Shown here: piece by piece, positions 8,220 through 16,808 of the stretch
Position numbering within the stretch: position 1 is the first letter of the stretch
How the letters are laid out: the number at the start of each line of letters is the position of its first letter
Made by a program: the position numbers and the translations under genes
The notes under the pieces: model-generated
What the model was told of the DNA's origin: nothing
Seen by the model: the letters and a program-made list of their open reading frames with translations, nothing else
Database searches by the model: none
Source of the DNA: an uncultured Oscillospiraceae bacterium
Lineage (GTDB): Bacteria; Bacillota; Clostridia; Oscillospirales; Oscillospiraceae
Direction: 5' to 3'
Assembly: GCA_944386975.1 (NCBI GenBank)
Contig: CALXDC010000003.1
Location: 1 to 64,000 of the forward strand
DNA length: 64,000 nucleotides

Positions 8220-8690
8220 ATGACCTATACCATTGTTCCCATGACCTACGACCACGTGCCCCAGGTGGCGGAGATCGAGCGGATGTGCTTCTCCGATCCC
8301 TGGTCGGAGCGGATGCTCCGGGAGCATCTGGACAACCAGTGCGCCGCCGCCCTGGTGGCCCAGGGGGAGGACGGCACCGTGCTGGGCTACGCAGGGCTCC
8401 TGGTGGTGCTGGACGAGGGCTACATCACCAATGTGGCCGTCCGTCCCCTCTACCGGCGCCAGGGCATCGCCGCGGACCTTCTGACGGTCTTTGACCGCTT
8501 TGCCCAGGGAAACCACCTGGCTTTCCTCACCCTGGAGGTCCGCTCCTCCAACGCCCCCGCCCTGGCCCTCTATGAGAAGCTGGGCTACCGGCGGATGGGC
8601 CTTCGGAAGCACTACTATGAGCATCCCCGGGAGGATGCCGTTATCATGACAAGGGGGTATACCAATGCAGCTGAGACCACTGAATCCTGA
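8220..8690 (+). CDS. rimI: Ribosomal protein S18-alanine N-acetyltransferase
   Basis: A 156-residue GNAT-fold enzyme. The acetyl-CoA pocket is 'VRPLYRRQGIAADLL' (about 79-93), and 'LEVRSSNAPALALYEKLGY' (about 107-125) is the RimI signature. RimI acetylates the N-terminal alanine of ribosomal protein S18 and in most bacteria sits beside the tsa genes, as here two genes before tsaD. AAGGAG stands 8 bases before the ATG, 12 bases after polA. Its last 26 bases overlap the next acetyltransferase gene. Confidence 0.9.
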   Translation: MTYTIVPMTYDHVPQVAEIERMCFSDPWSERMLREHLDNQCAAALVAQGEDGTVLGYAGLLVVLDEGYITNVAVRPLYRRQGIAADLLTVFDRFAQGNHLAFLTLEVRSSNAPALALYEKLGYRRMGLRKHYYEHPREDAVIMTRGYTNAAETTES

Positions 8691-9276
8691 CCAACTGGCC
8701 ATTGCCTACGAAACCGATCTGAAGGAGGCCTTCCCCCCGGCGGAGCTGAAGCCCCTGGCCGCCATGACGGAGATGATGTCCCGGGGGGTCTACGAGGCCC
8801 TGGCCCTCTATGAGGGGGAGGAGGGGCCCCTGGGCTATGTGCTTCTCTGGAAGCACGTGGACGGGAGATTCCTCCTCATCGACTACCTCTGCGTCCCCGC
8901 CCGGCGGCGTAACGGAGGCCTGGGGGCAAAGCTCCTCCGTACCCTCTTTGACAGCTATCCCCCGGAGACGGTGTTCATCGGGGAGTCGGAGGCCCCCACC
9001 GGCGACGGAGCGGCGGACGGGCTGATCCTCCGCCGTCTGGATTTCTACCGGCGGAACGGGGCGGCCTCCATCGGCTACGACACCGCCCTTTTCGGCGTCC
9101 ACTACAAGACCATCGCCTGGTGTAAGGACGGGATTCCTCCGGAGGAGGAGATCCTCCAAAAGCACCGGGAGATCTATCTGGAGCGCTTTGCCGGCAGCAA
9201 GCATGCGAACATGATCCAGGTCCCTCTCCGCCCCGGGGAGCAGCCGGTGCGGCGGCAGGATTGGGTGGAGGATTGA
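8665..9276 (+). CDS. GNAT-family N-acetyltransferase, substrate unknown
   Basis: A 203-residue protein with a diverged GNAT core. 'LLIDYLCVPARRRNGGLGAKLLRTL' (about 72-96) is the CoA-binding strand-loop-helix (R-x-x-G/A-like), and 'FYRRNGAASIGYDTALFGVHY' corresponds to the C-terminal part of the fold. It overlaps the end of rimI by 26 bases, and its ribosome site AAGGGGG lies inside rimI, so translation is probably coupled. It is a long relative of RimI rather than a duplicate. The acceptor cannot be inferred. Confidence 0.75.
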   Translation: MQLRPLNPDQLAIAYETDLKEAFPPAELKPLAAMTEMMSRGVYEALALYEGEEGPLGYVLLWKHVDGRFLLIDYLCVPARRRNGGLGAKLLRTLFDSYPPETVFIGESEAPTGDGAADGLILRRLDFYRRNGAASIGYDTALFGVHYKTIAWCKDGIPPEEEILQKHREIYLERFAGSKHANMIQVPLRPGEQPVRRQDWVED

Positions 9277-9322
9277 CCGCTTTATTCTATCAAAACTACG
9301 CTCCGAGGAGGGAGAATCATCT

Positions 9323-10324
9323 ATGCTGATCTTAGCCTTTGAATCCTCCTGCGACGAGACCGCCGCCGCGGTGGTCCGGGACGGCCGGGAGGTCCTCAGC
9401 GACGCTATCTTGTCCCAGGCGGATATGCACGCCCTCTACGGCGGCGTGGTGCCGGAGATTGCCTCCCGCAAGCATGTGGAGGCCATTGCCGCCCTCAGCG
9501 ACCAGGCCCTCCGGGAGGCGGGCGTCACCAGGGACGACATCGATGCCATCGCCGTTACCTACGGTCCCGGCCTCATCGGGGCCCTGCTGGTGGGGGTGAA
9601 CTTTGCCAAGAGCGTGGCTTTCGCCTGGGGCAAGCCTCTGATCCCCGTCCACCACCTCCGGGGCCACATCGCCGCCAACTACCTGGCCTTTCCGGAGCTG
9701 GAGCCCCCCTTCCTGGCGCTGTGCATCTCCGGAGGAAACTCCATGCTGGTGGATGTGCGGGGGTACACCGACATGTCCATCGTAGGGGCCACCCGGGACG
9801 ACGCCGCCGGAGAGTGCTTCGACAAGATTGCCCGTGTGCTGGGCCTGCCCTACCCCGGAGGAAAGCCTATGGAGGAGCTGGCCAAGGGGGGCAGCGACAC
9901 TGCCTATGTGTTGCCCCGGTCCAAGGTGGCGGACTGCGATCTCGACATGTCCTTCTCCGGTCTCAAAACGGCGGTGGTGAATCTGGTCCACAACGCGGAG
10001 CAGAAGGGGGAGCCCATCGACCGCCCGGGCCTTGCCGCCTCAGTGGCGGCGGCCATCAGTGAGGAGCTGGTGCCCCGGGCCATGGAGGCCGCCCGGCGGT
10101 ATGGCCACCACACGGTGGTGGCGGCGGGGGGCGTGGCCGCCAACAGCCGCATCCGCGGGGACCTGCAGCGCGCCTGCGAGGAGAACGGCCTGAAGCTGTA
10201 TCTGCCGCCGCTGAAGCTCTGCGGCGACAACGGCGCCATGATCGGCAGTCAGGCCTACTATGAGAGCCTCTGTCGTCACTACGCGGACATGAGCCTCAAC
10301 GCCTACGCCAACCTGGAAATCTGA
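9323..10324 (+). CDS. tsaD: tRNA threonylcarbamoyladenosine biosynthesis protein TsaD
   Basis: A 333-residue ASKHA-fold protein with the N-terminal MLILAFESSCDETAAAVV signature and the metal-binding HHLRGH motif (about 111-116). Later motifs are LALCISGGNS, DDAAGECFDKIARVLGLPYPGG and the C-terminal KLCGDNGAMI. With TsaB and TsaE it transfers the threonylcarbamoyl group to A37 of ANN-decoding tRNAs. tsaB and tsaE, usually adjacent, are not in this window. The ATG follows GAGGAGGGAG. It is last in the polA operon and followed by a strong terminator. Confidence 0.96.
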   Translation: MLILAFESSCDETAAAVVRDGREVLSDAILSQADMHALYGGVVPEIASRKHVEAIAALSDQALREAGVTRDDIDAIAVTYGPGLIGALLVGVNFAKSVAFAWGKPLIPVHHLRGHIAANYLAFPELEPPFLALCISGGNSMLVDVRGYTDMSIVGATRDDAAGECFDKIARVLGLPYPGGKPMEELAKGGSDTAYVLPRSKVADCDLDMSFSGLKTAVVNLVHNAEQKGEPIDRPGLAASVAAAISEELVPRAMEAARRYGHHTVVAAGGVAANSRIRGDLQRACEENGLKLYLPPLKLCGDNGAMIGSQAYYESLCRHYADMSLNAYANLEI

Positions 10325-10337
10325 ACAGAGAAATTTT

Positions 10338-10370
10338 GGCCTCTCCGCCCGGCGGAGAGGCCGCTTTTTT
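10338..10370 (+). terminator. Terminator of the polA-tsaD operon
   Basis: An 11- to 12-bp stem GGCCTCTCCGC/GCGGAGAGGCC (10338-10362), then CGCTTTTTT. Confidence 0.92.
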
Positions 10371-10940
10371 CTCCCTTTTGCCGAAAGTTTTTTCTCCCCG
10401 CTGTCTGAATGCGTTGTATGTGCCCCGGGAAAACAGGAGAAGTGATGAATATATGCACCATTTGTCGTTATGTCAACAAAATCCGGAGATGGCCGACAGG
10501 CCCTCATCTGGGATACAGGGCGGAGGAAAATTTTGTAAAATTTACGTAAATCCGTTGCGGCACAATGGATTTAGCAGTGTGGAAAACTCTGTGGAAAATG
10601 TGTATAACTCCATGTAGTGATGTGTTATTGAGTTTTTTATGTTAATCTGTCAGAGAACGGAGGGGATGAGGGAGAAAGGAGGATTTTTGAAAAAAAGCTG
10701 GGAGAGGGAGGGAAAAAGCTCGGAAATACAGGGGAATTTTTTGTGGAATCCGGCGGGGAAGCGCTGCGGCTTGAGGAGCGCAATATACAGAATAGTGGTG
10801 TAAGAGACCACGGAAGTCCATGAGAAATACCAACTGTAATCGCTCACTGAATTGTACGCAAATGAAGGACAAATGAGGGGCGGCCTGGGATGAGCGCCCG
10901 GCGCGGGACGGGGAAAGTGGGGGAAAACCTCGGATTTTTA
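10371..10940 (+). other. Gene-free region with DnaA-box-like words
   Basis: I see no convincing gene in these 570 bases: small open frames lack ribosome sites and family resemblance. Composition is more A/T-rich than the surroundings. It holds a perfect 12-bp palindrome ATTTACGTAAAT (10540-10551). It also holds three 9-mers close to the DnaA box TGTGGATAA: TGTGGAAAA (10578-10586), TGTGGAAAA (10590-10598) and TGTGTATAA (10599-10607), each one base off. No replication genes are nearby. Confidence 0.5.
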
Positions 10941-10969
10941 TTGTAAAAAGAGGAAAAGGATGGTATACT
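10941..10969 (+). promoter_or_regulatory. Promoter of the lepB operon
   Basis: TTGTAA (10941-10946), a 17-base spacer and TATACT (10964-10969), about 40 bases before the lepB start. It probably drives the compact run of genes up to 16635. Confidence 0.75.
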
Positions 10970-11011
10970 ACTATGCTGAAATGTTAGCGTTACGACACAG
11001 GAGGACAGGGC

Positions 11012-11680
11012 ATGTTGGACGAGGAGAGAAGATCTCAGACGGAGGAGGTGCCGGAGCTCCAGGAAGCTCAGGAGGCAGCGGACCGGCCGGAGGCGGAGAA
11101 GGAGAAGAGCAATTCTGCCTTCGAGTGGCTGCGCTGTCTGGTGGGTGTGGTGCTGGTGCTGGTGCTGCTGTTCACCTTTGTGGCCCAGACCTTCACAGTC
11201 CAGGGGCCCTCCATGCAGAACACCCTTTACGGCGGCGACAAGCTGCTGGTGGTAAAGGCGGAGCTGTGCGACATTGAGGCGGGGGACGTGGTGGTGGCCT
11301 GCCAGTACAACGCCCAGCTCAGCGACCCCATTGTCAAGCGGGTGGTGGCCGTGGAGGGCCAGACCGTGGACATCGACTTTGACACAGGTGCCGTCTACGT
11401 GGACGGCAGACCCATAGAGGAGGCGTACATTGCCGAGCGGACCTACACCAGCGAGGGCACCGTATTTCCGGTGACGCTGGGAGAGGGGGAGCTGTTTCTC
11501 ATGGGGGACAACCGCAACCACAGCACCGACAGCCGCAGCAGCATGCTGGGCGTGGTGGATGAGCGGTATGTGGTGGGCAAGGCAGTGTTTCTGCTGTTTC
11601 CCGGGCGGACGGCCTCCTATCTGGGGGAGTACGCCGGCACCGGCGGCCGGGATTTCAGCCGCATCGGAATGATTGAGTGA
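11012..11680 (+). CDS. lepB: Signal peptidase I
   Basis: A 222-residue type I signal peptidase (S26). An acidic cytosolic tail of about 36 residues precedes one membrane anchor (about 37-62). Then come the catalytic serine in GPSMQNTL (Ser67) and the catalytic lysine in PIVKRVVA (Lys109). The conserved LMGDNRNHSTDSRS box lies near residues 160-173. It removes signal peptides from exported proteins outside the membrane. AGGAGG lies 7 bases before the ATG. It is the first gene of a seven-gene plus-strand run; rbgA follows after 12 bases. Confidence 0.95.
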   Translation: MLDEERRSQTEEVPELQEAQEAADRPEAEKEKSNSAFEWLRCLVGVVLVLVLLFTFVAQTFTVQGPSMQNTLYGGDKLLVVKAELCDIEAGDVVVACQYNAQLSDPIVKRVVAVEGQTVDIDFDTGAVYVDGRPIEEAYIAERTYTSEGTVFPVTLGEGELFLMGDNRNHSTDSRSSMLGVVDERYVVGKAVFLLFPGRTASYLGEYAGTGGRDFSRIGMIE

Positions 11681-11692
11681 CAGGAGAACCGT

Positions 11693-12601
11693 ATGAACAT
11701 TCAGTGGTATCCCGGACACATGACCAAGACCCGGCGGATGATTGCCGAGCAGATGAAGCACATGGACGCGGTGTGCGAGATTCTGGACGCCAGGATTCCC
11801 CTCTCCAGCCGGAATCCCGACGTGGAGGAGCTGACGGCGGGAAAGCCGAGGCTGATGGTCCTCAACCGCATTGATCTGGCGGACCCGGCGGCCACCAGGC
11901 GCTGGCGGGCCTACTTCGAGGGAAAGGGCTACGCCGTGCTGGAGGCCAACGCCAAGGAGGGGAAGGGCCCGGAGAAGTTCGCTGCCGCCGTCCGGACTCT
12001 CCTGGCGGACAAAATTGCCGCCTACGAGGCCAAGGGCCAGGGGGGGCGGATGCTGCGGGTGATGATTCTTGGCATCCCCAACGTGGGCAAGTCCACCTTC
12101 ATCAACAAGGTGGCCCGGAGAAAGACCGCCAAGGCCGAGGACCGGCCCGGCGTCACCCGCTCGAAGCAGTGGGTGCCCATTGACCCCAGCCTGGAGCTGC
12201 TGGACACCCCGGGCATCCTCTGGCCCAAGTTTGAGGACCAGAGCGTGGGGCTGAATCTGGCCTACACCGGGGCGGTGAAGGACGACATTATGGACATCGA
12301 GACTCTCGCCTGCCACCTGATGGCCTATCTGGGGGCGCGGTATCCCCAGGCGCTGCAGAGCGTCTACAAGCTGCCGGAGCTCCCGGCGCGGCAGGCGGAG
12401 GACAACGACGTGGCCTGGGGGTACGAGCTTCTCCAGGCGGCGGGGCGGAAGCGGGGCTTCCTCATCTCCGGCGGAGAGGTGGACACCGAGCGGATGGCCC
12501 GGATTCTGCTGGACGAGTTCCGGGGCGGCAAGCTGGGCCGGTTCACGCTGGAGCTGCCGGAGCGTGAGGAGACAGGAGATGAGAACGATGTGGGCGTTTG
12601 A
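11693..12601 (+). CDS. rbgA: Ribosome biogenesis GTPase RbgA (YlqF)
   Basis: A 302-residue circularly permuted GTPase. The G4 motif (LNRIDL, about 57-62) comes before G1 (GIPNVGKST, about 126-134) and G3 (DTPG, about 168-171). The N-terminal 'IQWYPGHMTKTRR' and 'DARIPLSSRNP' are RbgA signatures, and the C-terminal helical domain follows. RbgA acts late in 50S subunit assembly in Firmicutes. The gene order lepB-rbgA-rnhB matches Bacillus and supports the call. Its 3' end overlaps the start of rnhB. Confidence 0.95.
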   Translation: MNIQWYPGHMTKTRRMIAEQMKHMDAVCEILDARIPLSSRNPDVEELTAGKPRLMVLNRIDLADPAATRRWRAYFEGKGYAVLEANAKEGKGPEKFAAAVRTLLADKIAAYEAKGQGGRMLRVMILGIPNVGKSTFINKVARRKTAKAEDRPGVTRSKQWVPIDPSLELLDTPGILWPKFEDQSVGLNLAYTGAVKDDIMDIETLACHLMAYLGARYPQALQSVYKLPELPARQAEDNDVAWGYELLQAAGRKRGFLISGGEVDTERMARILLDEFRGGKLGRFTLELPEREETGDENDVGV

Positions 12602-13205
12602 GCGGGCCGCGGCGGCGCGGGGCTACGCCGCCGTCTGCGGCGTGGACGAGGCGGGGGCGGGCCCCCTGGCGGGTCCGGTGTATGCCGCGGCGGTGATCCT
12701 GTCCGATGGATTGGACCTCCCCTATCTCAACGACTCCAAGCAGGTGACCCCCAAGCGGCGGGACCTTCTTTTCGACGAGATCCGGGAGCGGGCACTGGCC
12801 TTCTCCATTGCCTCCGTTTCCGCGGAGGAGATCGACGAGCTGGACATCCTCAACGCCCGGATGCTGGCCATGGAGCGGGCCATCTCCGGCCTCCAACCGG
12901 CGGCGGACTACGCCCTCATCGACGGCAACCGGGACCACGGCAGCCGTGTGGCCGTCACCCTTCCCCACGAGACCATTGTCAAGGGGGACGGGCTGAGCGC
13001 CAGCATCGCCGCCGCCTCCATCCTGGCCAAGGTGAGCCGGGACCGGTACATGACGGAGGTGCTGGACCGGCAGTACCCGGAGTACCGGTTTGCAAAGCAT
13101 AAGGGCTACGGCACCAAGCTTCACTATGCGCTGCTGGATACATACGGCCCCAGCCCCGTCCACCGCAAAACCTTCCTCAAAAAGTGGGAGGAGCGCCGTG
13201 GGTAG
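12579..13205 (+). CDS. rnhB: Ribonuclease HII
   Basis: A 208-residue enzyme that cuts RNA in RNA/DNA hybrids and removes single ribonucleotides. The catalytic acidic residues are in CGVDEAGAGPLAGPVYAAAVIL (the DEAG motif near residue 25) and 'YALIDGN'; 'VKGDGLSASIAAASILAKVSRD' is the second signature. Possible starts are 12564 (GTG), 12579 (ATG) and 12588 (ATG). I prefer 12579, which has AGGAG 7 bases upstream. It overlaps rbgA at the front and yraN by 8 bases at the back. Confidence 0.93.
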   Translation: MRTMWAFERAAAARGYAAVCGVDEAGAGPLAGPVYAAAVILSDGLDLPYLNDSKQVTPKRRDLLFDEIRERALAFSIASVSAEEIDELDILNARMLAMERAISGLQPAADYALIDGNRDHGSRVAVTLPHETIVKGDGLSASIAAASILAKVSRDRYMTEVLDRQYPEYRFAKHKGYGTKLHYALLDTYGPSPVHRKTFLKKWEERRG

Positions 13206-13548
13206 GCGGGAGACGGGAAACTACGGCGAGGCCCTGGTGGCGGAGTACCTCCGAAAGAGGCGGTACACCCTCATCGCCAGCCAGTACCGCTGCCGCATGG
13301 GGGAGATCGACCTCATCGCCCGGAAGGGGAAGGTGCTGTGCTTCGTCGAGGTGAAGACCCGGAGCAATCTGTCTGTGGGCCTTCCCCGGGAGTACGTCAC
13401 CCACGCCAAGCGGGAGCGCATCCGCACGGCGGCGGCGCTATATCTCGGCGAGAAGGGGCTGGACTGCCCCGTCCGCTTCGACGTGGCGGAGGTATATCTG
13501 GAGGAGGGGAAAGCCCCCCGCATAGAATACCTGGAGAACGCTTTTTGA
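13198..13548 (+). CDS. YraN family (UPF0102) nuclease-fold protein
   Basis: A 116-residue protein of the UPF0102 family with the pattern 'GNYGEALVAEYLRKRRYTLIASQYRCRMGEIDLIARKGKVLCFVEVKTR'. The E...D...ExK arrangement (GEIDLI, FVEVKTR) is a restriction-endonuclease-like active site. Cellular function is unsettled. The GTG at 13198 is chosen because GGGAGGAG stands just before it and the N-terminus then matches the family. It overlaps rnhB by 8 bases, the usual Firmicutes neighbour. Confidence 0.9.
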   Translation: MGRRETGNYGEALVAEYLRKRRYTLIASQYRCRMGEIDLIARKGKVLCFVEVKTRSNLSVGLPREYVTHAKRERIRTAAALYLGEKGLDCPVRFDVAEVYLEEGKAPRIEYLENAF

Positions 13549-13557
13549 GGTGACGCC

Positions 13558-14415
13558 ATGTACCCCTACTTTGACGCCCACTGCGACACCCTCAGCCGCT
13601 GCGCTCAGGAGGGCTGGAGCCTGTGGGAGAACCCGGGCCATCTGGATCTCAAGCGCCTGACGGCCTACCGCCCGGCCTGCCAGGTGTTTGCCCTCTATGC
13701 AGACAGCGGGAAGGTGCCCCCGGAGGCCCGCTTTGCCGCCCTGGAGGCCCAGGCGGCCGTGCTCCGCCGGGAGCAGGCGGCGGGGCGCTGGGGGGAGTGC
13801 CTCCTCTCCGTGGAGGGGGCGGAGCTTTTGGGCTGCGACGAGGCCCTTTTGCCGGTGGTGCGGGACTGGGGCGTCCGATGGGTGAACCTCACCTGGAACT
13901 ACCCCAACGCCCTCAGCGGGTCCTGCCGCACCGGGGAGGGGCTGACGGAAAAGGGGCGGTCCTTCGCCCGGCGGTGCTGGGCCCTGGGGCTGGGGACCGA
14001 CGTGTCCCACCTCAGCGACCGGGGCTTCTGGGATTTGTTGGAAATCCAGGAGGGGCCCGTTCTGGCCAGTCACTCCAACTGCCGCGCCCTCTGTGACCAC
14101 CCCCGAAACCTCACCGACGAGATGGCGAAGGCCCTCATGGAGGCGGGAGGCTTCATCGGCCTCAACTTCTGCGTCTACTTTTTAGGGGAGCGGCCCACGG
14201 TGGACACGGTGATTGCCCATCTGGAGCACTTCTTGGAACTGGGGGGCGAGGACCACGTGGGCCTGGGGGGCGACTTCGACGGCGCCGACGTGCCGGAGGA
14301 CCTCTCCGGCGTGGAGGACCTGTCCCGTCTGTGGGAGGCCCTGTACCGGCGGAACTATTCCGAGGATCTCATTCAGAAAATTGCCTATCAAAATCTTGCA
14401 CGATTTCTCAGATAA
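13558..14415 (+). CDS. Membrane dipeptidase-like peptidase (M19 family)
   Basis: A 285-residue amidohydrolase-fold enzyme of the renal dipeptidase family. Metal ligands are visible as FDAHCDT (HxD, residues about 6-11), a Glu in SVEGAE (near 100) and His in DVSHLSDRGFWDLLE and ASHSNCRALCDHPRNLTDE. 'GLGGDFDGAD' supplies the late Asp. It hydrolyses dipeptides, possibly D-amino-acid containing ones; the physiological substrate is unknown. No signal peptide is present. It starts 9 bases after yraN. Confidence 0.9.
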   Translation: MYPYFDAHCDTLSRCAQEGWSLWENPGHLDLKRLTAYRPACQVFALYADSGKVPPEARFAALEAQAAVLRREQAAGRWGECLLSVEGAELLGCDEALLPVVRDWGVRWVNLTWNYPNALSGSCRTGEGLTEKGRSFARRCWALGLGTDVSHLSDRGFWDLLEIQEGPVLASHSNCRALCDHPRNLTDEMAKALMEAGGFIGLNFCVYFLGERPTVDTVIAHLEHFLELGGEDHVGLGGDFDGADVPEDLSGVEDLSRLWEALYRRNYSEDLIQKIAYQNLARFLR

Positions 14416-14442
14416 ATACCATCCACACGGAGGAAATAGACC

Positions 14443-15927
14443 ATGAAATACCTCAGCACGAGAGACAAAACCCTGTGCTTCACCGCCGCCGAGGCCATCA
14501 AGATGGGCCTGAGCCGGGACGGGGGCCTTTTCACCCCCGAGACCTTCCCCACCCTTACCGAGGAGGAGATGAAGTCCCTCTGTTCCATGACTTATCATCA
14601 GCGCTCGGCCTATGTGATGGGCAAGTACCTGGACGACTTCACCGCGGAGGAGCTGGCGGACTTTGCCGAGAAGGCCTACGGCCCCGAGAAGTTCGACACC
14701 CCCGCCGTGGCCCCCATCCGTCAGGTGGGCGGCCGGACCTGGTGTTTGGAGCTGTGGCACGGCCCCACCAGCGCCTTCAAGGACATGGCCCTCCAGATGC
14801 TGCCCCAGCTGCTCACCGCCAGCCTCCGGAAGACCGGCGAGGAGAAAACCGCCTGCATTCTGGTGGCCACTTCCGGCGACACCGGCAAGGCCGCCATGGA
14901 GGGCTTTGCCGACGTGCCTCAGACCAAGATCATGGTCTTCTACCCCAAGGACGGCGTCAGCGAAATCCAGAAGCTGCAGATGGTTACCCAGGAGGGGGAG
15001 AACGTGGGGGTCTGCTCCGTGGTGGGCAACTTCGACGACGCCCAGAACGGCGTGAAGCGGATTTTCTCCGACGTGGAGATCCGGGAGGAGCTTCAGAAGC
15101 GGGGCTACTTCCTGTCCTCCGCCAACTCCATCAACTGGGGCCGGATCCTTCCCCAGGTGGTCTACTACGTCTCCGCCTACTGTGATCTCATGAACCAGGG
15201 GGCGGTCACCTACGGCGACAAGGTGAACTACTGCGTGCCCACCGGCAACTTCGGCAACATCCTGGCCTGCTACTACGCCAAGAAGATGGGGGTCCCCGTT
15301 GGGAAGCTCATCTGCGCCAGCAACTGCAACGACGTGCTCACCGACTTCATCCGCACCGGCGTCTACGACCGAAACCGTCCCTTCCACACCACCATGTCCC
15401 CCTCCATGGACATCCTCATCTCCTCCAACCTGGAGCGGATGCTCTTCGAGCTCTCCGGCGAGGACGACGGGGCGGTCCGGGGCTATATGGACCAGCTGAA
15501 GGAAGATGGCCGGTACGAGATCTCCGGGTCGATGAAGGAGAAGCTCCAGAGCCTCTTCTACGGCGGCTTTGCCACCGAGGAGGACACCATGGCCACCATC
15601 ACCGCCCTCTACGCCGACGGCTACCTCATCGACACCCACACCGCCGTGGCCGCCAAGGTGCTGGCGGACTACCGTGCCGAGACCGGGGACGACACCGTGG
15701 CGGTCTTCGCCTCCACCGCCTCCCCCTACAAGTTCTGCGACAACGTACTGAAGGCCATCGGGGAGGAGCCGGTCAGCGACAGCGTGGCGCGCATCGCCCA
15801 GCTGGAGGCGGCCTCCGGCGTGAAGGCCCCCGTCCGGCTCAGCGCCCTGAAGGGCAAGGCGGTCCGGTTTGACGCTGTCACGGAGAAGGACCAGATGGAG
15901 TGCGTGGTGCTCGGCTTCCTGAAATAA
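14443..15927 (+). CDS. thrC: Threonine synthase
   Basis: A 494-residue PLP enzyme of the longer threonine-synthase class. The PLP lysine is in HGPTSAFKDMAL (Lys113). Phosphate-binding glycines are in ATSGDTGKAA (about 145-154), and further signatures are SANSINWGRILPQVVYY and CVPTGNFGNI. It converts O-phosphohomoserine to threonine, the last step of the pathway. The preceding AGGAGG-like ACGGAGGAAAT site defines the start. No T-box or leader is seen in the 27-base gap, so expression probably follows the upstream operon. Confidence 0.95.
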   Translation: MKYLSTRDKTLCFTAAEAIKMGLSRDGGLFTPETFPTLTEEEMKSLCSMTYHQRSAYVMGKYLDDFTAEELADFAEKAYGPEKFDTPAVAPIRQVGGRTWCLELWHGPTSAFKDMALQMLPQLLTASLRKTGEEKTACILVATSGDTGKAAMEGFADVPQTKIMVFYPKDGVSEIQKLQMVTQEGENVGVCSVVGNFDDAQNGVKRIFSDVEIREELQKRGYFLSSANSINWGRILPQVVYYVSAYCDLMNQGAVTYGDKVNYCVPTGNFGNILACYYAKKMGVPVGKLICASNCNDVLTDFIRTGVYDRNRPFHTTMSPSMDILISSNLERMLFELSGEDDGAVRGYMDQLKEDGRYEISGSMKEKLQSLFYGGFATEEDTMATITALYADGYLIDTHTAVAAKVLADYRAETGDDTVAVFASTASPYKFCDNVLKAIGEEPVSDSVARIAQLEAASGVKAPVRLSALKGKAVRFDAVTEKDQMECVVLGFLK

Positions 15928-15948
15928 GACCACAGAGAGGAGGAGTCT

Positions 15949-16635
15949 ATGGCCCTGTACGCCATCGGCGACCTGCACTTAGGGCTCAGCGTGAACAAGC
16001 CCATGGACGTGTTCGGCCCCGGCTGGGACCGCCATGTGGAGCGGCTGCGGGACGCCTTTATGAAACTCCATGACGACGACCTCACCGTCCTCTGCGGGGA
16101 CACCTCCTGGGGCATCGACTTTGTGGAGAGCCTTCAGGACTTCCGCCTCATCGACAGCTTCCCCGGCCGCAAGCTCCTGGTGAAGGGCAACCACGACTAC
16201 TGGTGGAACACCGCCGCCAAGATGCAGCGGTTCTTTGCGGAAAACGGCATCACCACCATCGACATCCTCCACAACAACTGCCATACCTACGGGGACTACG
16301 CCCTCTGCGGCACCCGGGGCTGGTTCTACGAGGAGGACCAGAAGCCCCACAACGAGAAGGTCCTCAAGCGGGAGGTGGGGCGGCTGGAGGCGTCGCTGCA
16401 GCTGGCGGGGGGGAGGCCCATCCTGGCCTTCCTCCACTACCCGCCCCTCTACGAGGGCTACCGGTGCGGGGAGATTCTGGAGAAGCTGGAGGCGTATCAC
16501 GTGGCCCAGTGCTGTTACGGCCATCTCCACGGCTACACCCACCGCCGGGCCATCCAGGGCCGGTACGGCACGGTGGACTATAGCCTGGTTTCCGCGGACT
16601 ATCTCCGCTTTGTTCCAAAAAAAATCTGTGATTGA
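15949..16635 (+). CDS. Calcineurin-like metallophosphoesterase
   Basis: A 228-residue protein with the full set of metallophosphoesterase motifs: GDLHL (residues 7-11), CGDTSWG (near 46), KGNHDYWW (near 80), LHYPPLY (near 165) and GHLHG (near 190). These bind two metal ions in the active site. Substrate is unknown; relatives include phosphodiesterases and protein phosphatases. It starts 21 bases after thrC behind GAGAGGAGGAG and closes the lepB run. Confidence 0.88.
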   Translation: MALYAIGDLHLGLSVNKPMDVFGPGWDRHVERLRDAFMKLHDDDLTVLCGDTSWGIDFVESLQDFRLIDSFPGRKLLVKGNHDYWWNTAAKMQRFFAENGITTIDILHNNCHTYGDYALCGTRGWFYEEDQKPHNEKVLKREVGRLEASLQLAGGRPILAFLHYPPLYEGYRCGEILEKLEAYHVAQCCYGHLHGYTHRRAIQGRYGTVDYSLVSADYLRFVPKKICD

Positions 16636-16751
16636 GCGAAATACCAGTAGATTTTTTTCGTATTCTATGATAAAATGCTAATTTGCCTGACTGGGGTATG
16701 TCTGAAGGACGGCGAAGGGCCGGCACCGGACGGTTTGGCCGGGTTTCAGAG

Positions 16752-16779
16752 ATGCCCCTCCCCCCGATTTGAGGGGCAT
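16752..16779 (+). other. Stem-loop in the tig leader
   Basis: A perfect 9-bp stem ATGCCCCTC/GAGGGGCAT with a 10-base loop, ending 29 bases before the tig start. There is no T-run, so it is not a normal terminator. It could be a regulatory or stabilising leader structure. Confidence 0.5.
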
Positions 16780-16808
16780 GATGGGCAAGTAAACGGAGGA
16801 AAAGAAAA

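Noticed and set aside
10336-10617. A small plus-strand open frame after tsaD
   Set aside because: It starts inside the terminator, has no ribosome site and covers A/T-rich DnaA-box-like sequence.
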